This document shows, piece after piece, positions 21,521 to 31,786 of a stretch of DNA of 64,000 nucleotides. The stretch is from the NCBI GenBank assembly GCA_945878555.1, contig CAMDWI010000002.1:156637-220636 (forward strand). Reading direction: 5' to 3'. The translations under genes and the position numbers were made by a program. This DNA comes from Klebsiella pneumoniae (GTDB lineage: Bacteria; Pseudomonadota; Gammaproteobacteria; Eutrophobiales; Eutrophobiaceae). The stretch's first letter is position 1. Each line of letters starts with the position of its first letter. The notes under the pieces are model-generated. The model saw only the letters and a list, made by a program, of their open reading frames with translations, had not been told where the DNA came from and made no database searches.

Positions 21521-22804
21521 TCAGAATTTCCAGCCGTAGGCTATTCCGAGTGAATCCTGATGCATTTTCAAGGCAACATCACCACCCCCAAACGGCAGTG
21601 GGATCACATCGACACCACTGACGCTGTTTTCGAACGCATGTGTGTATGCCACTGATAATTCTGCGCTGTTCGCCAGCGTCCAGGTTGCGCCCAGACTCAG
21701 ATGATCCTGTACGACACCGGGCGCCAGGATATTAAACAAGGTCTCGCTTTCCTGTACGGGTTGTTCGGTATGATCATATCCGCCGCGTAGCGTCAGGGCA
21801 TCATTCACGGCATAGTTGAAACCGATCTTCAGTACTGTTACATCATCCCATCCGAACCCGGGACCGGTGCCTGTCCCGAGATTACCCGGACCGCCACTGA
21901 CAAACGGCTGACCGTTCCAGAGTGACAAGGGATTACCTATCGCGGCCACATCGCTGTACAAGATACGCTGCACATCCGCCGCAATTGTCAGCTGCGGACT
22001 GGCTTCAATCGAGATGCCGATACCGTAGCTGGCAGGGGCATCCATCTCACCTTCATTTGCAAACAGCCCCTTGTAATCATCAAACCGGCTGAAGTTGGTA
22101 CGCGTCTGGTAGGTCGCACCGAGTGTAATCGCGTCAGTCAGCTCACCCGTCCAGCCCAGATGCAGTCCTATACCGTAGCCATCATCAACACCCAGACCCG
22201 TTACATTGGCAGGGCTCGCCGAGATAAAGGTGAAGTTATCAATGCCGGTTGCCTTGAAACGCTGGTATCCCAGATTAACCGACACGCCGAGCGTCTGGCC
22301 GTCTGTAATTTTCCACGCCACTGTCGGTGCTACAAACAACTGGATGTAATCAATACCGGACGTGGTGCCACTCGCGCCACTGAGCAGCGCAATCGGCTGC
22401 TCATATTCGGTGTTCATGCCACCGTTACCATAGACGCTCACCCCAAGCGTCACATTGTCCTTTATAAAACGGTTATACCCGCCTTCCGGTATCAGGAAGT
22501 TTTCGCGGCCATTACCATCAAACGTGCCGTCCAGCATACCGCTACCACCTGCCGTACTGGACAGGGTCGCCTCCCGATCCGGGTTGAACAAGGTCAGACC
22601 GACGTCGGCACGATTTCCAATCAGCGCCATACCGGCGGGGTTCGTCGCTGCGGCAAGAGCGTCCTGCGGCAGGGCAATACCCACACCACCGGTGCCCTGT
22701 GCCTTCACACCGTAACCGTGGGCGAAATAACCATTGGTCGCGTGTGCGTTATGGACTGTCACCAGACCCAGGGCCAAAACCAGAATTTTTTTACGTGAGT
22801 TCAC
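21521..22804 (-). CDS. OmpP1/FadL-family outer-membrane transporter
   Basis: A 427-aa outer-membrane beta barrel for hydrophobic compounds such as long-chain fatty acids. The GTG at 22804 is chosen: AGGAG sits nine bases before it, and it gives a clean signal peptide (NSRKKILVLALGLVTV...AHA). The mature start TNGYFAHGYGVKAQGTGG and ALPQDALAAATNPAGM form the FadL N-terminal plug signature (NPA near the hatch), and the protein ends in the aromatic YGWKF typical of Omp assembly. An ATG six codons upstream would start before the Shine-Dalgarno. The gene is alone between a terminator and a phosphatase gene. Confidence 0.9.
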   Translation of the reverse strand: MNSRKKILVLALGLVTVHNAHATNGYFAHGYGVKAQGTGGVGIALPQDALAAATNPAGMALIGNRADVGLTLFNPDREATLSSTAGGSGMLDGTFDGNGRENFLIPEGGYNRFIKDNVTLGVSVYGNGGMNTEYEQPIALLSGASGTTSGIDYIQLFVAPTVAWKITDGQTLGVSVNLGYQRFKATGIDNFTFISASPANVTGLGVDDGYGIGLHLGWTGELTDAITLGATYQTRTNFSRFDDYKGLFANEGEMDAPASYGIGISIEASPQLTIAADVQRILYSDVAAIGNPLSLWNGQPFVSGGPGNLGTGTGPGFGWDDVTVLKIGFNYAVNDALTLRGGYDHTEQPVQESETLFNILAPGVVQDHLSLGATWTLANSAELSVAYTHAFENSVSGVDVIPLPFGGGDVALKMHQDSLGIAYGWKF

Positions 22805-22938
22805 GATGTAGCACTCCTGCATAAAAATAGAGAGGCGCGTACTATACAGGGAACGTTTTTATTACAAAATAATATAAAACTATATGTTTATGTCATTAAT
22901 TAAAAACTGATGTCTGTCAGTCCTGTGCTTTTAAACAG

Positions 22939-23742
22939 TCAGGACGTATATCCTGTGTCGTGCTCTCCAGTGTATTCAAACGCAAGTATGGTCAAATCAT
23001 CACCACAGCTGTTACCCTCTGCATGCTCGACAAGCCGGTTCAGGCAGATATTGATCAAGTCCTGAATGTTTTGATAACGGTGATGATCCAGTACACCGAG
23101 CAACTTTTCCATACCAAATACCTCGCCTGCCATGTTCTCCCACTCAAGCACCGCATCGGTACAGGCAAACAGTTTATCACCTGCCTGTAATTGATACTGC
23201 TCCTCTTCATAGGGTACGGGCTCGTCATCAAAAATACCGAGCGGACAACCACCCTTTTCGAAACATACAATTTCAGCACCATTGACCGGTATCAATAGCA
23301 GGGGCGGATGACCGGCGTGTGTCACTGTCAGTTTTCCCCGTGGTGACACCCGAAAGAAGATTCCGGTTACAGATACCCCTGTTTTCCTGGCCGCGAGTAA
23401 CCCGTTGAGTCGACGCATGGAGTCGTCGGTCGACAGGTTACGGCGTATACCGTCCAGCCCGAGCATGACCATCATTGTCATCAATGCAGCAGTCACACCG
23501 TGACCGGTGGCATCACCAATAAATATGCCGAGTTCACCTTCCCGGTTAAGCAGAAAATGATATACATCGCCGGAAACCTCACTGTGAGGAAGATAGCTGA
23601 TTGCTGTTTGCAGATATCGAAGCGGCACAGGTTCAGGCAGGACCGCACGCTGGAATTCCGCCGCTGTCTGCAGCTCGCGCCGTATGTAATCCTCATTGTA
23701 GATTTGTATCTGGTTCATCTGTCTGCTGTGCGCGTAAGCCAT
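22939..23742 (-). CDS. PP2C-family serine phosphatase (RsbU/SpoIIE type)
   Basis: About 267 aa with a short N-terminal helix and one SpoIIE/RsbU phosphatase domain. The metal-binding aspartates are in place: EVSGDVYHF, GDATGHGVTAALM, CTDAVLEW (usually YTDGVTE) and SCGDDLTILAF. Such enzymes dephosphorylate anti-sigma-factor antagonists. No receiver, HAMP or STAS domain is attached and no antagonist or anti-sigma gene is adjacent. The start is uncertain: ATG at 23742 or TTG at 23775, neither with a good Shine-Dalgarno. Confidence 0.85.
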   Translation of the reverse strand: MAYAHSRQMNQIQIYNEDYIRRELQTAAEFQRAVLPEPVPLRYLQTAISYLPHSEVSGDVYHFLLNREGELGIFIGDATGHGVTAALMTMMVMLGLDGIRRNLSTDDSMRRLNGLLAARKTGVSVTGIFFRVSPRGKLTVTHAGHPPLLLIPVNGAEIVCFEKGGCPLGIFDDEPVPYEEEQYQLQAGDKLFACTDAVLEWENMAGEVFGMEKLLGVLDHHRYQNIQDLINICLNRLVEHAEGNSCGDDLTILAFEYTGEHDTGYTS

Positions 23743-23953
23743 CAATGACAGGCTGGCTAACCGGTTTACAAACAACAGTAACGGCAGTCAGATACCTGTC
23801 TACTGGTTATTATCGGCAGCCTGCGGGATATTTGAAGTAAGTACACTAAAAAATAACCGGGGCATGATGAGCGGTAGAGGTCAGGTGGCTTGGTGTCGGC
23901 GTGGATAATTTCTGACAGGGACACACCCCCGGATCACCCCTGTACACGATGGT

Positions 23954-25057
23954 TCAGTCACCGTAGATGTTTGTAACTGCATCGTTGAGTTGCTGTTGCA
24001 GACGCGACCTGTCCTGATCGAGCATATTGATATGCCCCACCTTGCGTCCGGGACGAATCGTCTTGTTATACAAATGCAGGTGGGTGTTATTCTCTCCCTT
24101 GAGCGGTACCGGAACGACACGACCAAGCAAATTCACCATTGCGATATGGGATTGTGACCGTGTATTGCCCAGCCCCATGCCAGTGATAGCACGCAAATGG
24201 TTCTCGAACTGGCTGGTAATCGCACCCTGTTGTGTCCAGTGGCCACTGTTATGAACACGCGGTGCCATTTCATTTACCAGGATACGGTCCGGGGTGATAA
24301 AACATTCAATCGCGAGTACACCCACATAATTCCATCCCGCCATGATCCGGGTCACTACACTGTCTATTTGCGCCAGCAAGGCGGGAGACAGGTCAGCGGC
24401 AGGCGCTATCGAGGTCAACAGTATACCGTTCCGGTGCGTATTCTCTGTCGGTGGATATACCAGCATCTGCCCGTTACGCGAGCGGACGATCAGCAAGGAA
24501 ATCTCGCGCTCAAAGTTGACCCTGGACTCGACCACCGATTCCGGCAAACTGTGTTGTTCATGCACAAATGCCGCATGGTCTTGTGCCGTGTTCAGGTGCC
24601 ACTGGTTCTGGCCATCATATCCCTGTTCACATGACTTTATGATGACCGGCAAGCCCAGCCGCTCAATGGCCGGTGGCAAATCTTTAATGCCCGCGATCAA
24701 TTCAAAACGGGCAGTATCCACACCAACGTATTGCAGAAACCTTTTTTCCCGTCCGCGGTGCTGGCAGGTATGGATGATTTCAGGATCGGGATAAACCGGA
24801 CAAAAATTATGCAGTTCGCGCAACATGTCTACATCGACATCCTCCTTCTCGACCGTGATCACACCCGGCCGACCGAGGGCTTGAAACAGGCTGGCCGCAT
24901 CACGATACTGATAGCGATAAATGACCTTGCCCAGGCCTTCGACACAGGCTGTATCGTCTCCCTGTTCCGCGAGGAAACTGAACGTCAAACCCATAGGCCA
25001 GCCAGCCAGCGCCAGCATACGAGCCAACTGACCACACCCGACGATGGCTATATGCAT
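23954..25057 (-). CDS. purK: 5-(carboxyamino)imidazole ribonucleotide synthase
   Basis: PurK, 367 aa, an ATP-grasp enzyme that makes N5-CAIR from AIR, ATP and bicarbonate. Motifs: [16 protein letters not shown] at the start, VDVDMLREL, LGLPVIIKSCEQGYDGQ, FEREISLLIVR, EMAPRVHNSGHWTQQGA and QFENHLRAI. The ATG overlaps the purE stop (TGATG), a sign of coupling. A longer frame would add 15 residues overlapping purE and is not favoured. Confidence 0.96.
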   Translation of the reverse strand: MHIAIVGCGQLARMLALAGWPMGLTFSFLAEQGDDTACVEGLGKVIYRYQYRDAASLFQALGRPGVITVEKEDVDVDMLRELHNFCPVYPDPEIIHTCQHRGREKRFLQYVGVDTARFELIAGIKDLPPAIERLGLPVIIKSCEQGYDGQNQWHLNTAQDHAAFVHEQHSLPESVVESRVNFEREISLLIVRSRNGQMLVYPPTENTHRNGILLTSIAPAADLSPALLAQIDSVVTRIMAGWNYVGVLAIECFITPDRILVNEMAPRVHNSGHWTQQGAITSQFENHLRAITGMGLGNTRSQSHIAMVNLLGRVVPVPLKGENNTHLHLYNKTIRPGRKVGHINMLDQDRSRLQQQLNDAVTNIYGD

Positions 25058-25551
25058 CAGACAGGCTCCACTGGCACAGCGTCTGTCTGTTTTTTCCGCC
25101 ACGCCATCAGACGCTGTTCCAGGTAGGAATCGTGGATGGCCAACATCTGTGCAGCAAGCAGACCAGCGTTATAGGCGCCAGCCTCACCAATCGCCTGGGT
25201 TGCAACAGCCACCCCTTTGGGCATCTGGACCATCGACAACAGGCTGTCCAGACCCTGCAAATGCCGACTCGTCACCGGGACGGCTATGACCGGCAGATGG
25301 GTAATTGCGGCGACCATACCTGCCAGATGTGCCGACCCGCCCGCCCCGGCAATGATGACCTTGATCCCGTTCAGGTGTGCCTGGGTGGCGAATTCATACA
25401 GGCGTTGCGGGGTGCGATGAGCTGAGACAACGCTGGCCTTGTAATCGATACCCAACTCGGCCAGTGGTGCCGTAGCCTCGCGCATCGTCATCCAGTCTGA
25501 TGCAGAACCCATCACAATCGCTACTTTCGCTCCCGATACCGTTACAGACAT
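25057..25551 (-). CDS. purE: N5-carboxyaminoimidazole ribonucleotide mutase
   Basis: PurE class I, 164 aa. It converts N5-CAIR to CAIR in purine synthesis. Seen: [63 protein letters not shown] and [14 protein letters not shown] and an ATG are adjacent at the start; the ATG at 25551 is chosen because AGGAG lies eight bases before it. Divergent from a LysR-type regulator across 120 AT-rich bases. Confidence 0.97.
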   Translation of the reverse strand: MSVTVSGAKVAIVMGSASDWMTMREATAPLAELGIDYKASVVSAHRTPQRLYEFATQAHLNGIKVIIAGAGGSAHLAGMVAAITHLPVIAVPVTSRHLQGLDSLLSMVQMPKGVAVATQAIGEAGAYNAGLLAAQMLAIHDSYLEQRLMAWRKKQTDAVPVEPV

Positions 25552-25671
25552 CACCTGTTCTCCTGTTTACAACTTGTTTATACGAATTGATGGGACGTAG
25601 CATGCACGGCTTGTAATATAGATAAAATTCGATAATATTTATGTTATGCATAGATTTATGTATATATATCG

Positions 25672-26628
25672 ATGAGTAACCGGCCCTCTGCCCGTATCGG
25701 GACATTACGTCAGCTGGAGATCCTGCTGGCGGTGCACGAATACGGTTCAATAACCGCAGCGTCCGCGGTATTGCACCTGACCCAACCCACGGTATCAATG
25801 CAGTTAAAAAAAATGGCCGAGGCGGTGGGTATGCCGCTGTACGACCAGGTAGGCAGGAGGTTGTTGTTTACCGACGCTGGTCTTGCTGTGGTGGCGAGTG
25901 CGCGTGAAATCAGGGATAACCTGGAGACACTCGATATGAAACTGGCCGATTTGCGTGGCCTGAAGGCCGGGACCTTGCGGCTGGCCGTGGTTACCACCGC
26001 CAAATACTTTATCCCGCATCTACTGGGTGATTTCTGCCAGCGTTATCCGGCCGTTAATATCGAGTTGAAGGTCGCGAACCGCGAACAGATCATTGAACGT
26101 CTGGACGCGGGGCAGGACGACTTTTATGTATTCAGTCATCCGCCGCTGGAAGAACGGCTCGAACTAAATGAATTCCTGCCCAATCCGCTGGTGGCCATTG
26201 CATCCAGTGACCACCCGTTGGCCAACGAGGTAAACATCAGTCTGCATGAATTCTGCAAATACCCCTTCCTGATGCGTGAACCGGGATCGGGAACCCGTCA
26301 TGCAGTGGAAGAACACTTCCGGCAACACCGCGCCAGTCTGAACGTCCGCATGACTATCGAAAGCAACGAGGCCATCAAACACGCTGTGATGGCCGACCTC
26401 GGTATCTCGATTATTTCCCGTCATACACTGGCATTTGGTGGCAGCAGCGGGCTGACAGAGCTGGATGTCAAGACTCTGCCTATCGTACCCAACTGGTATC
26501 TGGTGAGGCTGAAGGCGAAACGCATGTCGGTTATTGCCAGCGGATTTCTGGATTATGTCGATACGATTGGTCGTAATTCCCTGTTGGCCGTATTGCAGAA
26601 AAGCCCGAATCTTGAGGGCATGAAGTAA
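25672..26628 (+). CDS. LysR-family transcriptional regulator (CbbR-like)
   Basis: A 318-aa regulator with an N-terminal winged helix-turn-helix (GTLRQLEILLAVHEYGSI, LHLTQPTVSMQLKKM) and a substrate-binding domain (LRLAVVTTAKYFIPHLL, VKVANREQ-type stretch, MREPGSGTRHAVEEHF). These stretches are those of CbbR, the Calvin-cycle regulator, as I recall it. No RuBisCO or other cbb gene is in the window, so CbbR family does not prove CbbR function. It could regulate the molybdenum hydroxylase genes 80 bases downstream or the divergent purEK. Confidence 0.88.
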   Translation: MSNRPSARIGTLRQLEILLAVHEYGSITAASAVLHLTQPTVSMQLKKMAEAVGMPLYDQVGRRLLFTDAGLAVVASAREIRDNLETLDMKLADLRGLKAGTLRLAVVTTAKYFIPHLLGDFCQRYPAVNIELKVANREQIIERLDAGQDDFYVFSHPPLEERLELNEFLPNPLVAIASSDHPLANEVNISLHEFCKYPFLMREPGSGTRHAVEEHFRQHRASLNVRMTIESNEAIKHAVMADLGISIISRHTLAFGGSSGLTELDVKTLPIVPNWYLVRLKAKRMSVIASGFLDYVDTIGRNSLLAVLQKSPNLEGMK

Positions 26629-26708
26629 AAAAAAGCACTCCTTGCCTGACTGCTGGCCCATTTAATAGTATAAATACCACTGTAGCCTGATATACGGAGA
26701 GAGCAGTC

Positions 26709-27179
26709 ATGATACTTACACTGAAAGTAAACGGCACAACCCATCAGGTTGATGTCGATCCGGAGATGCCGTTGTTATGGGTATTACGTGAAAAGGTCAA
26801 ACTGACCGGGACCAAGTTTGGCTGCGGCATTGCTGAATGTGGTGCCTGTTCAGTGCATATCGACGGCCAGTTGACCAAGTCCTGCATCGTGAATGCCGCC
26901 AGCGCGGTCGGGCGCGAGATTACTACGATCGAGGGTCTGTCTGATGACAACAGCCACCCGGTCCAGCAGGCGTGGATTGAGACATCAGTAGCACAGTGTG
27001 GTTATTGCCAGTCCGGCCAGATCATGGCCGCCGTCGCCCTGCTCAATCGCAATTCCGACCCGAGTGATGGCGAGATCGATCAGGCGATGGCAGGCAACCT
27101 GTGCCGCTGCGGCACCTACTCTGAAATACGCGCCGCCATTCATCGGGCAACTGCCATCGCCGGCAAGGAGGCAATATGA
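26709..27179 (+). CDS. iorA: [2Fe-2S] subunit of a molybdenum hydroxylase (IorA-type)
   Basis: A 156-aa small subunit of the xanthine dehydrogenase family. The plant-ferredoxin cluster ligands are Cys39, Cys44, Cys47 and Cys59 ([14 protein letters not shown]), and the second cluster uses Cys97, Cys100, Cys132 and Cys134 ([19 protein letters not shown]). It carries electrons away from the Mo cofactor of the partner subunit, with which it overlaps by 4 bases. The ATG has GGAGAG upstream. Closest in build to the isoquinoline 1-oxidoreductase small subunit; the true substrate is unknown. Confidence 0.92.
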   Translation: MILTLKVNGTTHQVDVDPEMPLLWVLREKVKLTGTKFGCGIAECGACSVHIDGQLTKSCIVNAASAVGREITTIEGLSDDNSHPVQQAWIETSVAQCGYCQSGQIMAAVALLNRNSDPSDGEIDQAMAGNLCRCGTYSEIRAAIHRATAIAGKEAI

Positions 27180-29356
27180 ACGCCAACAATATCTCCCGAC
27201 GTACCTTTCTGCGTGCAGGGCTGGCCGCCGGTGGCGGCCTGCTGATCGGCTTTCACCTGCCGGGCCAGGTACTGGCCTACGCCGTCCCGGCTGACCCCTC
27301 TGTCATTCCGTCTACCGGGACCGAGATTAATGCGTGGCTGACGATTGATCCGCAAGGCATCGTGACGATACGCGTACCACACTCCGAGCAGGGCCAGGGT
27401 GCGCTGACCTCGGTCTCCTCAATGGTCGCCGAGGAACTGGATGTACCCTGGACAGATGTGCGGGCCGTGTTTGCCGATCCGAACCGCCATGTCAATCACG
27501 GCGAGGAATATGTAACGATGGCAACCTCCGGCTCGAATCTGGTACGCAATCGCCACCCACATATCATGCAGGCCGGTGCCTCCGCACGTGAACGCCTCAA
27601 ACAGGCCGCCGCCGATGCCTGGGGCGTAGACCGATCTGCGGTCACGGCACGCCAGGGCAAACTGAGTTCAGGTACACACCAGGGTAGCTATGGCGAATTT
27701 GCAAATGCCGCTGCAGCAGTGCAACTGGATGCGGAGCCGAAGATCAAGGCCTATGGAGACTGGTGGCTGCTCGGCACCGAAGTGCCGCGACTGGATGTCG
27801 CCTTGAAATCAAACGGTAGCGCAAAGTTTTCCATCGACGTGGATCTTGACGGGATGGCGTATGCCGCCGTAAAGGCCTGTCCGGTACCCTGGGGCCGTGT
27901 GCGTAGTTTTGATGCGGCGGCGGTGAACGATCGACCCGGCATAATTGCCGTGATTGAACTGAAACCGATCGAAGGCAAGACGGCTATCAATTCCATGCAA
28001 AGCGCAGTTGCGGTCGTGGCCGACAGCTATTACCGGGCCCGGACGGCGCTTGATATCCTCCCAATCGAATGGGATTTTGGTCCCTACAGTGCAAGCAGCA
28101 ACGAGAGTCTGCAAGCCCAGGCGCTTACCTTACTCGGACAAAAAGGGGAAATTGCCCATGCCGAAGGTGAGGATCCGCTGCCGCTGATTGCGGCAGCCAC
28201 CACTGAGCAGGTCATTCATGCGGAATTTTTCCGCCCGTACGAGGCACATGTGCGTATGGAACCGACCAATGCGACGGTCAGCGTGACAGCCGGGCGCGTG
28301 GATGTGTGGTCGCCGATGCAGGATCAGTCATTGGCATTAGCGCTGGCGGCGGATCAGGCTGGCGTCAGCCCGGAACAGGTCTTTGTACATACAATGTTTA
28401 TCGGTGGCGCGTTTGGTGGAGGCGGCAGTGGAAACACCGCCGTGACCCGGCAGGCAACGGAACTGTCGAAGCAGCTGGGGCGTCCGGTCAAGGTCATATG
28501 GTCACGTGAGGAAGATATCGCCCAGGGTAAACAGCGCCCGATTAACTGGACCCGGTTCAGTGCTGCACTTGGTGAGGACGGATTACCGGTGTCCTGGTTC
28601 TCACGTTCGGTTGGTGAACCTAACCGCCCTGATAATGCAGATCGGGCCATCAGTAATATGCCCTACAAGGTACGCAACCGACGTCATGAACGGCTCGTCG
28701 TGGACTCACACATCCCGACGGCATCGCATCGTGCCCCGGGTAATAACCAGAACGGTTTCATGATTGAACAGTTTGTTGATGAGGTAGCCCTGGCGGGAGA
28801 CTGGGACCCGCTGGAATGGCGGATACGGATGACCGAAGGCATGGAGCCCTGGCAACGTGTGTTGCTGAAACTGAAAGAAGTGTCCGGCTTTACCACGGAC
28901 CTGCCACGAGGCACAGGCATGGGTATCGCTGCGGTCGAGGACCATGAAACCTATTGTGCTGTCTGCGCGACCGTCAGTGTCAGCCGCCGCGGTCTGCTCC
29001 GTATCGAGAAAATGGTCGTCGTCGCCAACAGTGGTTACATCATCAACCCGTTGAACTGTCGTGAACAGATCCACGGTTCTGTTTGCTGGGAGTTGAGCCA
29101 CGCACTGTACGGTGGATTAAACTTGCAGAACGGCCGCTTCGTTAACACGAACTTCGACAGCTATGGCCTGATGCGGATTGATGACATGCCCGAGATCGAG
29201 ACCCACTTTGCGCTCTCCAAAGACGGCTGGTGGGGCGGTATGGGCGAGCCGGCCGGTCCACCCTCCCCGCCGGCGGTGGCCAATGCCATTTATTTTGCTA
29301 CCGGCAAGCGCATACGCTCAACACCGATCCTGCAACATGATCTGAGCTGGAGTTGA
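27176..29356 (+). CDS. iorB: Molybdopterin-binding aldehyde/isoquinoline oxidoreductase large subunit, TAT-exported (IorB-type)
   Basis: A 726-aa molybdenum-binding subunit. The N-terminus has a twin-arginine signal ([20 protein letters not shown]), so the enzyme is exported folded. The Mo-cofactor domain shows [11 protein letters not shown] (after a conserved FIGG), [40 protein letters not shown] and the C-terminal [16 protein letters not shown], where the Glu is the catalytic base of this family. No separate FAD or cytochrome c subunit follows, so the acceptor is unknown. Typical substrates are aldehydes or N-heterocycles. Confidence 0.92.
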   Translation: MNANNISRRTFLRAGLAAGGGLLIGFHLPGQVLAYAVPADPSVIPSTGTEINAWLTIDPQGIVTIRVPHSEQGQGALTSVSSMVAEELDVPWTDVRAVFADPNRHVNHGEEYVTMATSGSNLVRNRHPHIMQAGASARERLKQAAADAWGVDRSAVTARQGKLSSGTHQGSYGEFANAAAAVQLDAEPKIKAYGDWWLLGTEVPRLDVALKSNGSAKFSIDVDLDGMAYAAVKACPVPWGRVRSFDAAAVNDRPGIIAVIELKPIEGKTAINSMQSAVAVVADSYYRARTALDILPIEWDFGPYSASSNESLQAQALTLLGQKGEIAHAEGEDPLPLIAAATTEQVIHAEFFRPYEAHVRMEPTNATVSVTAGRVDVWSPMQDQSLALALAADQAGVSPEQVFVHTMFIGGAFGGGGSGNTAVTRQATELSKQLGRPVKVIWSREEDIAQGKQRPINWTRFSAALGEDGLPVSWFSRSVGEPNRPDNADRAISNMPYKVRNRRHERLVVDSHIPTASHRAPGNNQNGFMIEQFVDEVALAGDWDPLEWRIRMTEGMEPWQRVLLKLKEVSGFTTDLPRGTGMGIAAVEDHETYCAVCATVSVSRRGLLRIEKMVVVANSGYIINPLNCREQIHGSVCWELSHALYGGLNLQNGRFVNTNFDSYGLMRIDDMPEIETHFALSKDGWWGGMGEPAGPPSPPAVANAIYFATGKRIRSTPILQHDLSWS

Positions 29357-29380
29357 TTGAAGTCCCCGTGCCGGTCGGGT

Positions 29381-30511
29381 CTATCCCCGTCCGGTGCGGG
29401 TCCGGGTCAATACGAATTCACCGAGCGGTAGCGTCTGCCCGTTCAATATCAAATCAACCTTGTGTCTGCCCGGATAGTGCTTGCGTGTCGTCATTTCCGC
29501 GAGTGACACCTTCTTCTTCAGTAACACGGTTTCGCCGGGGGCCATATTCAGTGTTTTCAATTTGAATACCTTCGCTCCGGTCCGGCCACTGGCCTTGATA
29601 AAATGGATACAGAAATCGACCAGCACACGCTGGGCTTGCTTCCGGCCATTGGTCAGGGAAAAGGCGATGGTCACGGCATCACCTGCCACCACACGTTTTG
29701 GAGTGATACTGACATCATTGAGTGCGACCCGGGCCTCTGCACCAAAGCCCAGCACCGCCAGTGCACCCGGTTCAGCACGTTTGATGGCGGAACGCAGCGC
29801 ATGATTGACCAGCCAGCGTCGTTCCGCACTGGCGTTTTTCAACCATTTTGCCGCTGTTGCTACCAGTACATCCGGGTGGTCCTTGCCTATATCATTCAGA
29901 TTATTCGCCACCGAACGCCGCACATATAATTCCGGGTCATCCTTCAGGCGTTCCAGCAGTGCCAGTACCGGTCCGGGATCCTTCTGGAACTCGCGTAACC
30001 GCGGTGCCCAGGGCAGCCGCGGTCGTGTACCTTCCGAGACCAGGCGACGTACATGCACACTCGGGTCGCTCGTCCATTGTTTCAGACGTGCGAGTGTCTC
30101 CCGGGGATACCTTTGCAGATACGGGCGGATACTGAACTCGGCCGTAAACCGTTGCGTCAACTCATACTGGGCACGCATCGAGGCCTCGAAATGATCCAGT
30201 CCGAATTCCGCGACCAGAAACACATGCGGCATGTACAAAAACGGCGCCATACCATTGTCCTGGGTCTGTTCCAGCGGCGAGTCCAGTGACGCTACGAGTA
30301 TATCCACCGCCTTTTCGTAATCATCCGGCAGGTATCGGCGCAGTGTCCGGGCGATCTGCCAGCCACGTGGCATAAGATCGAGCTGCACATAACCCGAGAG
30401 TGCATCACGGACAAACGCATCGTGTTTGAACCGGGGATATACCGGTGTAATCATGTCGGCTATCTTGCGAGGGATATCAATACCGAATGAATTTTTAAGT
30501 GGCTCTGCCAT
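29381..30511 (-). CDS. DNA alkylation repair enzyme-like protein (HEAT repeats, COG4335)
   Basis: A 376-aa protein. The first two thirds are HEAT-like helical repeats of the AlkD-related COG4335 group, recognisable in SVHVRRLVSEGTRPRLPWAP and LYVRRSVANNLNDIGKDHPD. The last 120 residues are a beta-sandwich-like domain (SLTNGRKQAQRVLVDFCIHF) ending HKVDLILNGQTLPLGEF. Proteins of this layout are annotated as DNA alkylation repair, but glycosylase activity is rarely tested. It converges with iorB with 24 bases between. Confidence 0.82.
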   Translation of the reverse strand: MAEPLKNSFGIDIPRKIADMITPVYPRFKHDAFVRDALSGYVQLDLMPRGWQIARTLRRYLPDDYEKAVDILVASLDSPLEQTQDNGMAPFLYMPHVFLVAEFGLDHFEASMRAQYELTQRFTAEFSIRPYLQRYPRETLARLKQWTSDPSVHVRRLVSEGTRPRLPWAPRLREFQKDPGPVLALLERLKDDPELYVRRSVANNLNDIGKDHPDVLVATAAKWLKNASAERRWLVNHALRSAIKRAEPGALAVLGFGAEARVALNDVSITPKRVVAGDAVTIAFSLTNGRKQAQRVLVDFCIHFIKASGRTGAKVFKLKTLNMAPGETVLLKKKVSLAEMTTRKHYPGRHKVDLILNGQTLPLGEFVLTRTRTGRG

Positions 30512-30580
30512 ACCCTGATCCGTGTTTATTTTTTTCTGTCAATGTGCCTGGCAGTATAGGATAAAAAATCTGCGGCGGGA

Positions 30581-31585
30581 TCACACAACTAACGGGGCCG
30601 TTTGATAACCGCCCGTGTGCAGGAACAACAACCTGCTACCGCGGGCGAATCGTCCGGACACGGCCAGTTGTTCCAGCTGCAACAAGGCCTTGCCGGTATA
30701 GACATAGTCCAGTGGGAATGTGAGTTGTCCCTGCAGCGCTTGTAATTGTTGCATTACTGAAGCGGCCGGTTTGCCATAGCGTCCGAAGGGCGCACTGCCA
30801 TCAAACTGCAAATGCCTTGCCAGGATCTGTTCCGCCTGTTCTGCCCCCGCCTTGTCACACAGGGCTGATCGCCCCTGATCAGGCAGTGTGGTGTAACCGC
30901 GTACTGCCGACAACGCGAGTACTGTTGGCAGCGATGGTTCTGACTGTTGCGCCAGGCCCCATGCCAGTCCAGCCGCAGTCGTGCCGGTGCCGACGGCACA
31001 AACAATATGTGTATAGGTATCGAGGTCGACAATCTCGTTTATTATCTCAGCGACGCCTTCAATGGCGAGCGCTGAAGCCCCGCCTTCCGGAATCAGGTAT
31101 GGTGTGGTAGCAAGACCCAGTCGGGCGCGCAGCGCATCAGGCACCAGTTGTTGCAGGGGGTAATATTCCCCTGTCTCCACTGCAATTATTTGCATCCCCC
31201 TGCACCGGCATTCATCCAGCACCGCTGATTCGCCGAGTACACCGGTGCCTCGCACTACACCTGTGGTAGTGATACCGAGGATCTGTCCGGTCTGTGCCAC
31301 CGCAAGCAGATGATTGGAAAAACGGCCACCAAAGGTCAATGCCGCGTTGTATCGCTCACGCTGAATAACCTCAAAATGACGCGAGGACTTGCGCAGCTTG
31401 TTACCGATGACCAACGGATGTATCAGGTCATCACGCTTTATATACAGTTCCAGCCCGAGCGCTGCCAGTGAAGGTAGTTGAACCGGCATTATTGGCGTGG
31501 GCACCGCCATTAACGGTATGGTTGGCGATATGTTGTTCAAGACGATTTCTGTAGCATTATTTAACACTGTTATGGTGCAGGACAA
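30581..31585 (-). CDS. PLP-dependent deaminase/desulfhydrase (ACC deaminase / D-cysteine desulfhydrase family)
   Basis: A fold-type II PLP enzyme of up to 334 aa. YIKRDDLIHPLVIGNKLRK holds the PLP lysine; GGRFSNHLLAVAQTG matches the GGxQSNH cofactor loop with Arg-Phe instead of Gln; GTGTTAAGLAWG and FLHTGG bind phosphate and the C-terminal ring. Substrates in the family include D-cysteine and 1-aminocyclopropane-1-carboxylate; the choice is not readable. The start is uncertain: TTG at 31585, GTG at 31567 (best fit to family length) or ATG at 31510. Confidence 0.8.
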   Translation of the reverse strand: MSCTITVLNNATEIVLNNISPTIPLMAVPTPIMPVQLPSLAALGLELYIKRDDLIHPLVIGNKLRKSSRHFEVIQRERYNAALTFGGRFSNHLLAVAQTGQILGITTTGVVRGTGVLGESAVLDECRCRGMQIIAVETGEYYPLQQLVPDALRARLGLATTPYLIPEGGASALAIEGVAEIINEIVDLDTYTHIVCAVGTGTTAAGLAWGLAQQSEPSLPTVLALSAVRGYTTLPDQGRSALCDKAGAEQAEQILARHLQFDGSAPFGRYGKPAASVMQQLQALQGQLTFPLDYVYTGKALLQLEQLAVSGRFARGSRLLFLHTGGYQTAPLVV

Positions 31586-31691
31586 ATCATGATTTAACTA
31601 TTTGAATAATTTGAATTTTTTCATAAACACTGCATCCAGGAGATTACGCTACTGTCGGAATTTCTTACAAATCAGGATGGCCGACGCACAG

Positions 31692-31748
31692 AGTTATCAC
31701 ATAACTATCTGTTTTATATAACAATTGTAGACTGGCATGAAAATTGTA
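31692..31748 (+). promoter_or_regulatory. Candidate sigma-54 promoter with upstream dyad for the PEP-CTERM gene
   Basis: TGGCAT-N5-TTGT at 31733-31747 fits the -24/-12 pattern (TGGCAC-N5-TTGC) except for a T in place of the final C and one at the sixth base. It ends 39 bases before the ATG. Forty bases further upstream is a perfect dyad, AGTTAT-CAC-ATAACT (31692-31706), which could bind an activator. PEP-CTERM genes are often driven by sigma-54 with PrsR; no such regulator is in this window. Confidence 0.5.
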
Positions 31749-31786
31749 GCATCTTTCGCAATTATAATACTTTTAAAGGACTGAAT

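Noticed and set aside
25552..25671. CbbR-type operator in the purE-lysR gap
   Set aside because: The gap is so AT-rich that T-N11-A matches arise by chance; no site stands out.
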